Numbered from the stretch's first letter, positions 44,560 to 54,051 are shown. The stretch is DNA of 64,000 nucleotides from Nocardia fluminea (GCF_002846365.1 NZ_PJMW01000002.1:4092001-4156000); one strand, 5' to 3'. The notes: generated by a model from the letters alone, not told the origin. Translations and numbers: made by a program.

Positions 44560-46431
44560 GTGGTATCAGGGTGGGGAACGGATCGGACCGAAGAGGGTCG
44601 ATCCGCGACAGTGGCTGTCGATCGAAGCGCACCGGAAGGGGTTGAGCCGCACCGCACTCCGGTGCAGTGGCTGCGCTCGGCGCGCACGGATTCGATCGTC
44701 GCCGTCTGCTACTTGTCGCTCGCGGTTTTCGTACTGGCGGGGCTGTGGTCGAACCCCCGTAGCGGGTACCTGACCAAGAGCGATCAGGACCAGACCCTGT
44801 TCGAGTGGTTCAACGCCATCACGGCGCGAAACATCACCCACCTGGCGAGCCCGTTCAGCACTCAGCTGCAGAATTACCCCGATGGCGTGAACATGATGGC
44901 CAACACCCTCATGTACGGCTGGGGAGTACCGTTCGCGCCGGTCACCCTGCTTTTCGGGCCGACCGTCACGTTCGTGTCGGCGCTGACATTCGGCCTGTTC
45001 AGCACGGCATTCGCCTGGTATTGGGTGTTCTCGCGCGAGCTGGTGACCGCCAAATTCGCCGCAGCCGTCGGCGGTGTGTTCTGCGGCTTCGCACCCGCGA
45101 TGATCGCGCACACCAACGGGCACGCGAATTTCGTTGTCCTGGTGTTGCTTCCGCTCATCGCGTTGCAGATCATCAAAATGGCGCGGCACGCGGAGCGCAC
45201 CGTCGGGGAGCGCACGGTGTGGCAACCGCGCGCCGCCGTCGTGCTCGGACTGCTGGTGGCTCTGCAACTCACCCTCGGTGAGGAGCCGTTGCTGATCTTC
45301 GCGCTCGGCTTCGCGGTCTTCGCCCTCGCCTACCTGCGCACCCGGCGCGCCATCGCGCTCTCGTTCCGCGCGGTGGCCCCGTCGGTGCTGCTCGCGGCAC
45401 TGATCACCCTCACGCTCACCGGTTTCGGGCTGTGGTGGCAATTCGCCGGACCACAGTCGTACCGCTTCATCGGGATCGGCCGGGTCGGCAACGACGTGCT
45501 GTCGCTGTTCCAGTTCTCGCCGGAATCGGCGGGCAGCATGTTCTCGTTCGGCCCCGACGTGAGCATCAATCCGACCGAGGACAACGCCTACTTCGGCTGG
45601 CCGCTTCTCCTGCTCGTCGCCGTGACCGCGTTCTTCCTACGGCGCGAACGCATTGTGCGGGCCGCGGGCATCGTCGTCGTAGTGTTCACGACGCTGTCGC
45701 TCGGCATCGTGCTGTCCTTCGACGGCGTCGTGCGCTTCGGCGAGGGCGACTTCGCCATGGTGCCGATGCCGTGGCTGGCCTTCGGGTGGATCCCGCCACT
45801 GAACGGGATCATCGAATCACGGTTCGCCATGGCGGCCGTTCCCGGCATCGCGATAATCCTGGCCCTCGGCACCCAGCGGGCCATCGAAGCGTGGCGCACT
45901 CGCGCCGCGATGCGCCGGCCGGTTGCCTGGTTCGCCGCCCTGACCTTCGCGCTGCTGCCCATCGCGCCGACCGTGCTGCCCGTCTCGGAGCGCCCGCCGA
46001 CGCCCGCGTTCTTCGCCGAGGGCACTGTGCGGCAGTACGTCTCGGACGGTTCGGTGGTGATCGTGCCGCCGCCCACCTCGGCGGACGCCGTCGCGCTGCG
46101 ATGGCAGGTCGATGCCGATTTCGCCTTCCCGCTCGTCGGCGGCTACTTCGTCGGCCCGAGCGGCGCGGACCGTGGGGCCGGTTACGGCGCCGACCCTCGG
46201 CCCACCGCAGTGCTGCTCATGCTGGCCAGGATGTTCGACACGGTGCCGGTCATCGACCAGGCTCGGCGCGACCAGGCCCGCTCGGACCTGCGGTACTGGC
46301 GCGCCGATGTGGTGGTGCTGCCGCCGACCCACAGCGGTGATGTCCTGCGCCGCACCGTGGACGACCTGCTCGGCGTGCAGGCCGAGCAGGTCGACGGTGT
46401 GTGGGTCTGGGACGTGCGTGGTGTCGGGTGA
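44560..46431 (+). CDS. Polytopic membrane protein, GT-C glycosyltransferase-like
   Basis: 623 residues with about 11-12 transmembrane segments after a 45-residue hydrophilic leader. The first large loop begins SDQDQTLFEWFNAITARN, an acidic DxD-like position usual for GT-C polyprenyl-phosphate-sugar transferases, followed by YPDGVNMMANTLMYGW. The C-terminal part is a soluble domain. Likely works on cell-envelope glycans, but no specific family is recognised. GTG 44560 has GAGAGAG upstream. Not in the equivalent M. tuberculosis interval. Confidence 0.72.
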   Translation: MVSGWGTDRTEEGRSATVAVDRSAPEGVEPHRTPVQWLRSARTDSIVAVCYLSLAVFVLAGLWSNPRSGYLTKSDQDQTLFEWFNAITARNITHLASPFSTQLQNYPDGVNMMANTLMYGWGVPFAPVTLLFGPTVTFVSALTFGLFSTAFAWYWVFSRELVTAKFAAAVGGVFCGFAPAMIAHTNGHANFVVLVLLPLIALQIIKMARHAERTVGERTVWQPRAAVVLGLLVALQLTLGEEPLLIFALGFAVFALAYLRTRRAIALSFRAVAPSVLLAALITLTLTGFGLWWQFAGPQSYRFIGIGRVGNDVLSLFQFSPESAGSMFSFGPDVSINPTEDNAYFGWPLLLLVAVTAFFLRRERIVRAAGIVVVVFTTLSLGIVLSFDGVVRFGEGDFAMVPMPWLAFGWIPPLNGIIESRFAMAAVPGIAIILALGTQRAIEAWRTRAAMRRPVAWFAALTFALLPIAPTVLPVSERPPTPAFFAEGTVRQYVSDGSVVIVPPPTSADAVALRWQVDADFAFPLVGGYFVGPSGADRGAGYGADPRPTAVLLMLARMFDTVPVIDQARRDQARSDLRYWRADVVVLPPTHSGDVLRRTVDDLLGVQAEQVDGVWVWDVRGVG

Positions 46432-46470
46432 CCGGTAGTCGACCCGTGGAAACCGCCGCTCGATCGGGCC

Positions 46471-46899
46471 TTATTCGCCTGCCGGCTTCAGGCGCAACGA
46501 AATCGAGTTGATGCAGTACCGCTGATCGGTGGGCGTGGGATAGCCCTCACCTTCGAAGACGTGCCCGAGGTGGCTGTGGCAGTTCGCGCAGATCACCTCG
46601 ACCCGGCGCATGCCCAAAGTGTCGTCGGCCTTGAGGATCACCGCGTCGGAATCGGCGGGATCGAAGAACGACGGCCACCCGCAGTGCGAGTCGAATTTCT
46701 CTGTGCTGCGGAACAATTCGGCGTCGCAGGCGCGACAGGTGTAGACGCCCTCGGTCTTGGTGTCGGTGTATTCGCCGATGAACGGGCGCTCGGTGGCGGC
46801 CTCGCGCAGGACGGCGTATTCCTCGGGATCCAGTTTCGCCCGCCATTGCTGCGGCGTCAGCTGGATACGCGGCGTGGGCAACGAAGTATCGGAACTCAT
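46471..46899 (-). CDS. msrB: Peptide-methionine (R)-S-oxide reductase
   Basis: 142 residues. Zinc cysteines CRACD and CANCHSH, substrate motif HCGWPSFFDPAD, GHVFEGEGYPTPTDQRYCINS with the catalytic Cys near the C-terminus. Repairs methionine-R-sulfoxide in proteins. ATG 46899 lies 6 nt from a TAGCGT box. The final helix reads NSISLRLKP instead of the usual NSAALRF, conservative. Confidence 0.96.
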   Translation of the reverse strand: MSSDTSLPTPRIQLTPQQWRAKLDPEEYAVLREAATERPFIGEYTDTKTEGVYTCRACDAELFRSTEKFDSHCGWPSFFDPADSDAVILKADDTLGMRRVEVICANCHSHLGHVFEGEGYPTPTDQRYCINSISLRLKPAGE

Positions 46900-46905
46900 G
46901 GCTCC

Positions 46906-46911
46906 ACGCTA
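46906..46911 (-). promoter_or_regulatory. -10 box TAGCGT at msrB start
   Basis: 6 nt from ATG 46899; a weak GGAGCC also fits a leadered start. Confidence 0.35.
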
Positions 46912-46959
46912 ATGGTTTCGGCCGGTGCGCGCCGTGAGCGGTGCGTCACCGGCCGATAA

Positions 46960-48306
46960 CTACTTGAGCGCGGGCTCGCGATCCTCGACCGGTGTCACCG
47001 GATCCTCGCGGGTCGGCGGGTCTTGCGCCACCGGTGCCACGGGCGCCGGTTCGTCGGTGCCGTCCCGCGAATCGGGCGCACTCGCGATCCAGGTCGGGTC
47101 GATCCCGAACTGCAGCCTGCCCTCGCGACGCGCGGCCAGATAGCGGTCGCCGAGCACACAGAACACGACGATCAGCAGCAGGCCCCAACCGAAGGTCACC
47201 CGGAGGTATTCGAGGTTGCGGCCGACGCCCTGCCAGCGATCGGAGAGCCACTTGTCGTAGGTCATGAACCCGAAGATCGCCAGCCACGCGGGCCAGTTAC
47301 GCAGCACGGAATTGCGCAGCACCACTGTCATCAGGAACGGGAACACCATCATCGAGTAGTACATCTGGCCCAGCGAGGGCAGCAGGAACCACGCGGTGAG
47401 CAGCACACCGGAGAAGGTGGTGACGAAGAACAGCTCGTCGTGGCGGTAGTAGCGCCACAGCAGCCACAGCGATACCGCAACGATCGCGGCCATCAGGACC
47501 TTGATCAGCAGGATCAGCCATTCCGGCAATCCGTAGTAGAGCCCGTTGCCGCCGACCGAACTGTTGAAGTAGTCGCGGGTCTCGGCCAGATAGGGCATCA
47601 CGTGCGTGAAGAACTTCTCGGGGTCCGCCGACAGCGGCCAGGCGATCGCGGTGAGCGCCAACGGCACACCGAGCGCCGTGATGAACACCTTCCACTGCCC
47701 GCGAACCGCCGCGACCAGCAGTAACGGCGCCAGCGTCGGTTTCACCGCGATGCTCAACCCGAGCGCCACACCCGCCCAGAGGTCCCGGCGCGCCAGCAGC
47801 AGCGTGATGAACAGCAGCTCGGCCAGCAGCAGACAGCCGTTGACGTTGGTGAAGACCAGCGTGTTGGTCACCGTCTCGGAGGCGAACATCGCCAGCAGCA
47901 GCGCGGGCGCGGCGACGGAGCCGAGACCGAACTTGAACAGCCGCAGCAGCAGGTACCACGCGAGCAGGATCGCGACCGCGTTGAGTCCGATGAACAACCA
48001 CCGTGACAGCTCGTAGTCGATGATCGCCACCGGTGCGATCAGCAGCGTCCCGCTCGGATAGTAGAGATAGTGCGGGTCGACCGACGAGAAGTCGGCGGTG
48101 TACAGCGGCCTGCCGTTCAGGAACTCGAACGAGGCGTTGTACACAGGCCGGTAGTCGTCGGTGACGAAACCGTTGATCGCCTTGATGAAGACGCGGTTCA
48201 GCACCATCATGACCGCGAAGGGCCACAGTGCGAACTTGATCACCTCGGCGGAGGTGCGAGCGGTACGGGGCTCGAGCTGTCGGAACAACACTGGGGCACG
48301 GTACAC
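46960..48306 (-). CDS. aftC: Arabinofuranan 3-O-arabinosyltransferase AftC (GT87)
   Basis: 448 residues, about 10 transmembrane segments. Opens with a hydrophilic start and FALWPFAVMMVLNRVFIKA, then the extracytoplasmic FVTDDYRPVYNASFEFLNG with an acidic DD typical of the GT87/GT-C catalytic loop, and SSVDPHYLYYPSGTLL. The Asp/Glu/Pro-rich tail is cytosolic. Adds alpha-1,3 arabinofuranose branches in arabinogalactan and lipoarabinomannan from decaprenyl-phospho-arabinose. Next to msrB, as Rv2673-Rv2674. Confidence 0.88.
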   Translation of the reverse strand: MYRAPVLFRQLEPRTARTSAEVIKFALWPFAVMMVLNRVFIKAINGFVTDDYRPVYNASFEFLNGRPLYTADFSSVDPHYLYYPSGTLLIAPVAIIDYELSRWLFIGLNAVAILLAWYLLLRLFKFGLGSVAAPALLLAMFASETVTNTLVFTNVNGCLLLAELLFITLLLARRDLWAGVALGLSIAVKPTLAPLLLVAAVRGQWKVFITALGVPLALTAIAWPLSADPEKFFTHVMPYLAETRDYFNSSVGGNGLYYGLPEWLILLIKVLMAAIVAVSLWLLWRYYRHDELFFVTTFSGVLLTAWFLLPSLGQMYYSMMVFPFLMTVVLRNSVLRNWPAWLAIFGFMTYDKWLSDRWQGVGRNLEYLRVTFGWGLLLIVVFCVLGDRYLAARREGRLQFGIDPTWIASAPDSRDGTDEPAPVAPVAQDPPTREDPVTPVEDREPALK

Positions 48307-48375
48307 CGAATCGGGTAGCGATGGTGTCGCCGGACCCGGGTGACGCGCCGGAACCGGGTGATTGCCCGACGCGGA

Positions 48376-49929
48376 TCAGGCCGGGCAGGCGCCGCCGTCG
48401 GCGGGCAGTTTCCCCTCGGCGAGGTAGTCGTTGACGGCCTTCTGCGCACACCCGGAGTGGGTGATCACCGGATGGCCCCAGCCCTGCCAGGTCATCGTGG
48501 CGTGCCGGGCACCCGCCGAGCCGAGCGCACCGGTGACCGAGGCCGCGGCCCCACCGACGATCGGATCGGCCACACCGGCGAACACGAGCACCGGCAGGTC
48601 GAGTTCCGACGGCAGCGGCGCCGCGGTGGAGACCGGCCAGGCCGAGCAGACCATCAGCCCGATGGCGGCATTGCGCCCGAAAACCGGATATTTGCTCGCC
48701 CACGTCTCAGCGAGTTCACGGGCCTTGTCCGCGGTCGGGGGCTGCTGGCTGTCGGTGCACCGGTTGACGAACTCGCCGTCGGAGGTGATCGCGGCGGCTT
48801 CGCGCGCGACCAGGGCCGACAGCGGCCCGCGATCGCCGCGGTCGGCCGCGGCCAGGACGTCGGCCAGCGCGGTGACCCGATTCGCTTGGTCACCGCGCGG
48901 ACTGGACAGGAAACCGGTGAGCGCGGTCGACAGGTCTGCGGCCGAGATGTCGCCGAGCCCGCCGCTGTTCGCCTTGTTCATCAGTGCGAGCACCGCCGCT
49001 CGTGGATCGGCGCCGAGCGCGCAGTTGGCGGCCTTGCAGCGCTGCGCGAACGCGGTGAGAGCCGCTTCGGCGCCGGTGACGCGCGCCTCGGCCATCGTGG
49101 TGGCGTCGGCGCCGACGGGTTCGGGGGCGTCGAGAACGAGGCGGGCCAGGTGGTCGCCGTAGCGCCGGGCGTAGCTCAGCGCCACCTTGGCGCCGTTGCC
49201 CGCGCCGAGCACGTTGATCTTGTCGACCTGCCATTGCTTACGCAGCTGTTCGATGTCGTCTGCGGCGTGCGGCGCGTCGAAGGTGCCCTCGTAGGGCTGC
49301 AGGAAGTCGCGGCAGGCGATGGTGGCGTCCTGGCTGAAGCCCGCGACGGCCCCGACCTGATCGGCGTTGCCCACTCCGGTCTGGCCGAGGTCGGTCATCA
49401 CCGCGCGCAGCTGCGCCGGAATGCAGTCGATGGGCTGGGAGGCGCCGATGCCACGTCGATCCACCGCGACGATCGGCTGCGCCGCCAGCAACGCGCTGTT
49501 GGGCCCGATCGCCAGACCGGCCAGCGTCGAGGCCGACGACCGGTCCGAACCGGAGGTGAGCACCAGCGGGGGCGCGTCGGTGGGCGTCTGCGGCAGGCGA
49601 GCGCGCAGGGCGCCCGCGCGGAACGTGCCGAGCACGGTGCCCGCGGTATCGATCGGAGTCGAGAATTCGGCGCAGTCGAGGACCAGGCCCGCCGGAGCGG
49701 GGCCGAAATCGAGCGAGCTCAACGTGGCCGCGGTGCAATCACGCCAGGCCAGGTCGGTTTTGGGTACCTCGGCCTTGGCCAGGTCCTGCGGTGCGGGCGC
49801 TTCGGTCTGGGCGCCGCCCGCCCCGGGACGTTCGACAGCGACGACGGGCCGATCCGACGGCCCGGCCCCACAGCCCGCGAGCATAATCGACAGTGTCGCG
49901 GCCGTCGCCGCGGCCCGAGTCCAACGCAT
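48376..49929 (-). CDS. Secreted TAP-like alpha/beta hydrolase without Ser nucleophile
   Basis: 517-residue exported lipoprotein: signal RAAATAATLSIMLAGC with lipobox near residue 20. Alpha/beta-hydrolase layout with VAVDRRGIGAS, a nucleophile-elbow position NVLGAGNGAKVALSYARRYG, LPVLVFAGVADPIVGG (acid) and GWGHPVITHSGC (His), TAP-like C-terminus. The elbow reads GxNGx where serine is expected, so it may be inactive or use another residue. Syntenic with Rv2672, a proposed secreted protease. Confidence 0.85.
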   Translation of the reverse strand: MRWTRAAATAATLSIMLAGCGAGPSDRPVVAVERPGAGGAQTEAPAPQDLAKAEVPKTDLAWRDCTAATLSSLDFGPAPAGLVLDCAEFSTPIDTAGTVLGTFRAGALRARLPQTPTDAPPLVLTSGSDRSSASTLAGLAIGPNSALLAAQPIVAVDRRGIGASQPIDCIPAQLRAVMTDLGQTGVGNADQVGAVAGFSQDATIACRDFLQPYEGTFDAPHAADDIEQLRKQWQVDKINVLGAGNGAKVALSYARRYGDHLARLVLDAPEPVGADATTMAEARVTGAEAALTAFAQRCKAANCALGADPRAAVLALMNKANSGGLGDISAADLSTALTGFLSSPRGDQANRVTALADVLAAADRGDRGPLSALVAREAAAITSDGEFVNRCTDSQQPPTADKARELAETWASKYPVFGRNAAIGLMVCSAWPVSTAAPLPSELDLPVLVFAGVADPIVGGAAASVTGALGSAGARHATMTWQGWGHPVITHSGCAQKAVNDYLAEGKLPADGGACPA

Positions 49930-49961
49930 GCGCTACACACTGCCAGGTTCGGCGCCAGGTT

Positions 49962-50723
49962 TCATCGACGGGCCCACCGGGCCAGGACGGTGCCGTCCTC
50001 GGCGAGCACCAGCTGCTTGCGCGCCATCGGCAGGTCGAATGTGCTCGCCGACAGCGAGATTCGCCCGCCCGCGCCCCCGACCAGCATCGGGGCCGTGGTC
50101 AGGCAGAGCTCGTCGACCAGGCCCGCCTCGGCCAGCTGCCCGAAAAGGTGCGGTCCGCCTTCGCACAGCACGCGGTGCAGACCGCGTTCGGCGAACACCC
50201 GGACCAGCGCGGCCGGCATGATCGCGGCCTCGCCGGCGACCACCACCTGCGCACCCGCGTCCTCGAGCGCGCCCACCTGCTTCGGGTCCGCGTGGCTGGT
50301 GGTGACGATCAGCGGCGGCACCTCGGCGTCGGTGAAGAACTTCGATCCCGGATCGAGCTTCGCGGTCGCGGTGACCACCGCGATCGGCGGCGGGGTGCCG
50401 TCGGGATGACCACCGATGCCGTGCCGATGATGCGCGATGCGCCGTTGGGGGTCGGGGTGCGCGCCGCCGTAGTTCTCCGCGCGCAGGGTGCCCGCGCCGA
50501 TCACGATCACATCGGCCAGTTCACGCAGGAGCGTGAACACCGTCTTGTCCGCCTCGGTGCCCAGTCCCTCGGAAACACCGTCGACGGTGAACGCGCCGTC
50601 GATGCTGCTGACGAAGTTCGCCCGCACCCACGGGCCGTCCAGATGTCGTGGATAGGCATAGCACCTGGCCAGTGCGTCGGCGTCGAGGTCTGCGAGCTGG
50701 GTCACATTGTGGATACGCTGCAT
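49962..50723 (-). CDS. RibD C-terminal-like pyrimidine reductase family protein
   Basis: 253 residues, DHFR-like fold. GPWVRANFVSSIDGAFTVDG is the RibD_C substrate segment; VFTLLRELADVIVIGAGTLRAENYG the NADPH-binding region; RVLCEGGPHLFGQLAEAGLVDELCL the late GGxxL motif. Lacks the deaminase domain, so it is a stand-alone reductase like Rv2671, which has been linked to folate/flavin reduction. ATG 50723 is used; GTG 50741 in frame is possible. Confidence 0.87.
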   Translation of the reverse strand: MQRIHNVTQLADLDADALARCYAYPRHLDGPWVRANFVSSIDGAFTVDGVSEGLGTEADKTVFTLLRELADVIVIGAGTLRAENYGGAHPDPQRRIAHHRHGIGGHPDGTPPPIAVVTATAKLDPGSKFFTDAEVPPLIVTTSHADPKQVGALEDAGAQVVVAGEAAIMPAALVRVFAERGLHRVLCEGGPHLFGQLAEAGLVDELCLTTAPMLVGGAGGRISLSASTFDLPMARKQLVLAEDGTVLARWARR

Positions 50724-50746
50724 AGGGATCGATGCAACCACGTCCG

Positions 50747-50752
50747 TACCAT
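50747..50752 (+). promoter_or_regulatory. -10 box TACCAT, leaderless start of zapE
   Basis: 6 nt from ATG 50759; supports this start over ATG 50732. Confidence 0.4.
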
Positions 50753-50758
50753 TTGTCC

Positions 50759-51778
50759 ATGCAAGAACGCCTTGTCGATCGCCATCCGGAGGTCCCGGCC
50801 GACCAACTCGTCGCGCAGATGGTGCCCCCGCCCATGTTCGACGAGGTCAGCTTCGCCTCCTACATCCCCGACCCCAACGAACCCAGCCAAGCGGCCGCGG
50901 TCGCCAAGGCCGAGCAATTCGCAGGTCAGGTGGCGAAAATCCACAAGGCCGCCTCGAAGAAGAGCCTCTTCGGCAAGAAGAAGGCGGTCTCGGGCGCGGG
51001 TCTGTACCTCGACGGCGGCTTCGGTGTCGGCAAGACCCACCTGCTCGCCTCGATCTTCCACAGCTCCCCGGCGCCCAAGTCGTTCGGCACCTTCGGTGAG
51101 GTCACCAACCTGGTCGGCGCGCTGGGCTTCAACAACGCCGTCGAACGGCTCTCGGCCAACAGCGTGCTGTGCATCGACGAGTTCGAACTCGACGATCCTG
51201 GCGACACGATGCTGGTCTCGCGGCTGCTCACCGAACTGTCGGCCCGCGGCGTGTCCATCGTGGCGACCTCGAACACCCTGCCCGGCCAGCTGGGCGAGGG
51301 TCGCTTCGCCGCCTCGGACTTCCTGCGTGAGATCAAGAAGCTCGGCTCGATCTTCGACCCGGTCCGCGTCGACGGGCCCGACTACCGGCACCGCGATCTG
51401 CCGCCTGCCCCGGAACCCACCTCGAACGAGTTGCTCGTCGAGCGCGCCGCGAGCACACCGGGCTCCACCCTCGACGAATTCGACGTGCTGCTGAAGCATT
51501 TGAGCACGCTGCACCCGTCCAAGTTCGGTGCGCTGATCCACGGCGTGGCATCGGTGTTCATCTCCGACGTGCACACCGTGACCGATCAGGCCGTCGCGCT
51601 GCGCGTGGTCGTGCTGGCCGACCGCCTCTACGACGCGAGCATCCCGGTGACGGTGTCGGGCGTGAAGCTCGACGAGATCTTCTCGACGGAGATGCTCGAC
51701 GGCGGCTACCGCAAGAAGTACCTGCGCGCGATCTCGCGTCTGCTCGCACTCTCGCGCTTCGAGGCCGCGGCAGCCTGA
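50759..51778 (+). CDS. zapE: AFG1/ZapE-type cell division ATPase
   Basis: 339 residues. P-loop ATPase of the AFG1 family: GLYLDGGFGVGKTHLLASIF (Walker A near 85), VLCIDEFELDDPGD (Walker B), SIVATSNTLP (sensor 1), and a late VLADRLYDASIPVTVSG. Relatives act at the division septum or with the inner membrane. Divergent from the reductase gene and convergent with the GNAT gene (11 bp), as in Rv2671-Rv2669. Confidence 0.92.
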   Translation: MQERLVDRHPEVPADQLVAQMVPPPMFDEVSFASYIPDPNEPSQAAAVAKAEQFAGQVAKIHKAASKKSLFGKKKAVSGAGLYLDGGFGVGKTHLLASIFHSSPAPKSFGTFGEVTNLVGALGFNNAVERLSANSVLCIDEFELDDPGDTMLVSRLLTELSARGVSIVATSNTLPGQLGEGRFAASDFLREIKKLGSIFDPVRVDGPDYRHRDLPPAPEPTSNELLVERAASTPGSTLDEFDVLLKHLSTLHPSKFGALIHGVASVFISDVHTVTDQAVALRVVVLADRLYDASIPVTVSGVKLDEIFSTEMLDGGYRKKYLRAISRLLALSRFEAAAA

Positions 51779-51789
51779 CCCGCGGAAGG

Positions 51790-52329
51790 TCAGAGCGCGC
51801 GTTCGAAGACGAAATCGGAGTGCAGCTGGCTGCCGACCATGAACGTCTTGGTGCCCACCTGCCGGAAACCGTGCTTGGCGTAGAACTTCTGCGCGCGCTC
51901 GTTGGCCTGGTTGACGCCCAGCCACAATGTCTCCGCGCCGGAGTCGCGGGCGGTGTCGAAGACGGCTCCCACCAAGGCCGCGGCGACACCGCTGCCGTGG
52001 TGCCCGGGCAGGACGTACATCTTGCTCAGTTCGACCACCTCGCCCGCGCTCACCTGCGCGGCGACGTCGGGGTCGCTCGGCCTGCCCGCGATGAGCATGG
52101 CGTAGCCGACGATCTCGTCACCCTCGACGGCCTTGAGCACGGTTCTGGTCGGGTCGGACAGGTATTCGCCGAAGCGTTCGCCCGACAGCATCTGCTCGAG
52201 GAAGATCTCGATATCGCCCGCGGTTGCCTCGGGCGGGCAGGCGAGCGGAAATGTCGCGGCGGCGACATCGCTGAGCGCCTCGGCGTCCCAGAGCCCGGCT
52301 CGGTCGACGACGACGGAACTGTTGGTCAT
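51790..52329 (-). CDS. GNAT family N-acetyltransferase
   Basis: 179 residues. Acetyl-CoA-binding strand-helix VVELSKMYVLPGHHGSGVAAALVGAVF (motif A, with the H-G-S-G-V-A form of RxxGxA) and the closing LGVNQANERAQKFYAKHGFRQVG (motif B). ATG 52329 directly follows GGAAGG. Substrate unknown; syntenic with Rv2669. Confidence 0.9.
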   Translation of the reverse strand: MTNSSVVVDRAGLWDAEALSDVAAATFPLACPPEATAGDIEIFLEQMLSGERFGEYLSDPTRTVLKAVEGDEIVGYAMLIAGRPSDPDVAAQVSAGEVVELSKMYVLPGHHGSGVAAALVGAVFDTARDSGAETLWLGVNQANERAQKFYAKHGFRQVGTKTFMVGSQLHSDFVFERAL

Positions 52330-52466
52330 CCTTCCAGTACAGCACGGGCCCGCAGGCCGCGGCGTGACTGTGGATCGCGACAGCGCGGCGGCCCCACGGC
52401 TGGCCGGGCACTCTCGCACGGACTGTGGGCTGTCCAGCGCGGTGGCACCTTACCTACCGGTCCGAG

Positions 52467-52472
52467 TAGTCT
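52467..52472 (+). promoter_or_regulatory. -10 box TAGTCT, leaderless start of FMO
   Basis: 7 nt from ATG 52480. Confidence 0.45.
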
Positions 52473-52479
52473 CCTGCGC

Positions 52480-53988
52480 ATGACGAGCGGTAGCCGCATC
52501 GGGATCGTCGGTGCGGGAGTGGCGGGTTTGGCCTGCGCGAAGGTATTGAGTCAGGCGGGGTTCCCGGTCGAAGTCTTCGACCGGGCCCCCGACGTCGGCG
52601 GTGTGTGGAGTGCCACCCGCCGGTATCCGGGACTTCGCGCGCAGAACAGCAAGTCCACGTACGCGTTCAGCGATCACCCGATGCCCGAGGACTTCCCCCG
52701 CTGGCCCGACGGCCAGCAGATGCAGGCCTACCTGGCCGGATACGTGCAGGAGTTCGGCCTCGGCCCCCACCTGCGCCTCGGCACCGAGGTGGTGGCGGCC
52801 GATCCGGTCGACAGCGGCTGGCTGCTCGAGATCCGGGATCAGATGGGGGTGCACCGCACCACCTGCGATCACCTGATCGTCGCCAACGGCGTCTACAGCG
52901 ACCCGGTGATGCCCGACCTCAACGGTGCCGCGGCGTTCCGCGCCGCCGGTGGGCGGCTGTGCCACGTCTCGGAATTCCACGATGTCGAGCAGGCGCGTGA
53001 TCGTTCGGTCGTGGTGCTCGGCTACGGCAAGTCCGCCTGCGACGTGGCCGAGGCCGTCAGCCATATCGCCGACGAGACCACCGTGGTGGCGCGCAGACTC
53101 ACCTGGAAGATGCCGCGCAAACTCGGTTTCGGCGTCGACTACGAGCGGCTGCTGCTGACCCGCGCGGGGGAGGCGCACTTCGCTTCCCGCTTCCCGCACC
53201 GCGTGGAACGGTTGCTCGACCGTCTCGCGCTGCGCCAGGCGAACATGGACCTGCTGCAGGAGCGGGTCACGCGCAAGCTGCGGCTGCGTGAGCTCGATCT
53301 GGTACCGACGGGCCCGATCTCCGAGATCGGCACCAGCAGCGCGAGCCTGGCCACCGAGGGCTTCACCGAGCAGGTCGAGGCGGGCCGGATCAGCGTGCAC
53401 CGCGACACCGAGATCACCGAACTGATCGGTGGACGGCACGGACCCGCGGTGCGGCTGGCCGACGGCAGCCTGAAACTGGCCGAGATCGTCCTCTGCGCCA
53501 CCGGATACCGGCAGGAGGTCCCGTTCCTCACCCCGTTCGTGCGACGCGCCCTCACCGACGAGGTGGGCGATTTCCGGCTCTACCGCCACATCCTGCCGGT
53601 GGAGGTCCCCAACCTGAGTTTCGCCGGCTACAACAGCTCGAACGCGAGCGCGCTGAGCGCCGAGGCGAGCGCGCACTGGATCGCCGGGCTGCTCACGGGC
53701 CGCTTCGTGCCGCCGATGGCCGAGCTGATGAACAACGAGATCGACGCGCGCCTGGAGTGGTCGCGGACGCGCAGCGAGGGCAACCACGCGCACGGCGCGT
53801 CGGTGGTCCCGTTCTCGCTGGCCAATATCGACGAGATGCTCGACGATCTCGGCAGCCCGCTGCCGTTGAGATCGCGGTTGGCGCAATGGGTGCGTCCCGT
53901 GCGGCCGTCGTCCTATCGGGGGGTGCTGCGCAATCGCGCGGCGGCGGCCCCCGTGGCGCCCACCCCGGCGCCCGTAGCCGAGCGGTAG
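52480..53988 (+). CDS. Flavin-containing monooxygenase-like protein
   Basis: 502 residues. FAD motif IGIVGAGVAGLACAKVLSQAG at 6-26, FDRAPDVGGVWSATRRYPGLRAQNS (class B monooxygenase second motif), CHVSEFHD in the position of the FxGxxxHxxxF fingerprint, NADPH motif VVVLGYGKSACDVAE, and ATGYRQEVPFL. Oxygenates a nucleophilic hetero-atom or ketone; substrate unknown. Long Pro/Ala tail. Followed by a LysR gene on the same strand. Confidence 0.88.
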   Translation: MTSGSRIGIVGAGVAGLACAKVLSQAGFPVEVFDRAPDVGGVWSATRRYPGLRAQNSKSTYAFSDHPMPEDFPRWPDGQQMQAYLAGYVQEFGLGPHLRLGTEVVAADPVDSGWLLEIRDQMGVHRTTCDHLIVANGVYSDPVMPDLNGAAAFRAAGGRLCHVSEFHDVEQARDRSVVVLGYGKSACDVAEAVSHIADETTVVARRLTWKMPRKLGFGVDYERLLLTRAGEAHFASRFPHRVERLLDRLALRQANMDLLQERVTRKLRLRELDLVPTGPISEIGTSSASLATEGFTEQVEAGRISVHRDTEITELIGGRHGPAVRLADGSLKLAEIVLCATGYRQEVPFLTPFVRRALTDEVGDFRLYRHILPVEVPNLSFAGYNSSNASALSAEASAHWIAGLLTGRFVPPMAELMNNEIDARLEWSRTRSEGNHAHGASVVPFSLANIDEMLDDLGSPLPLRSRLAQWVRPVRPSSYRGVLRNRAAAAPVAPTPAPVAER

Positions 53989-54039
53989 CCGACACGCCGG
54001 ATCGCCGTCGGCAACGCCGGTGGCGATCGGTGCGTTGGT

Positions 54040-54045
54040 GATAAT
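54040..54045 (+). promoter_or_regulatory. -10 box GATAAT, leaderless start of lysR
   Basis: 6 nt from GTG 54052; a GATCGCC/GGCGATC stem at 54000-54028 upstream could terminate the FMO transcript. Confidence 0.4.
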
Positions 54046-54051
54046 CCTCGC

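Noticed and set aside
46960..48306. Naming this gene as a generic mannosyltransferase (PimE/GT87 homologue)
   Set aside because: GT87 members are similar, but adjacency to msrB and the TAP-like hydrolase matches aftC; the alternative is kept as a small doubt.
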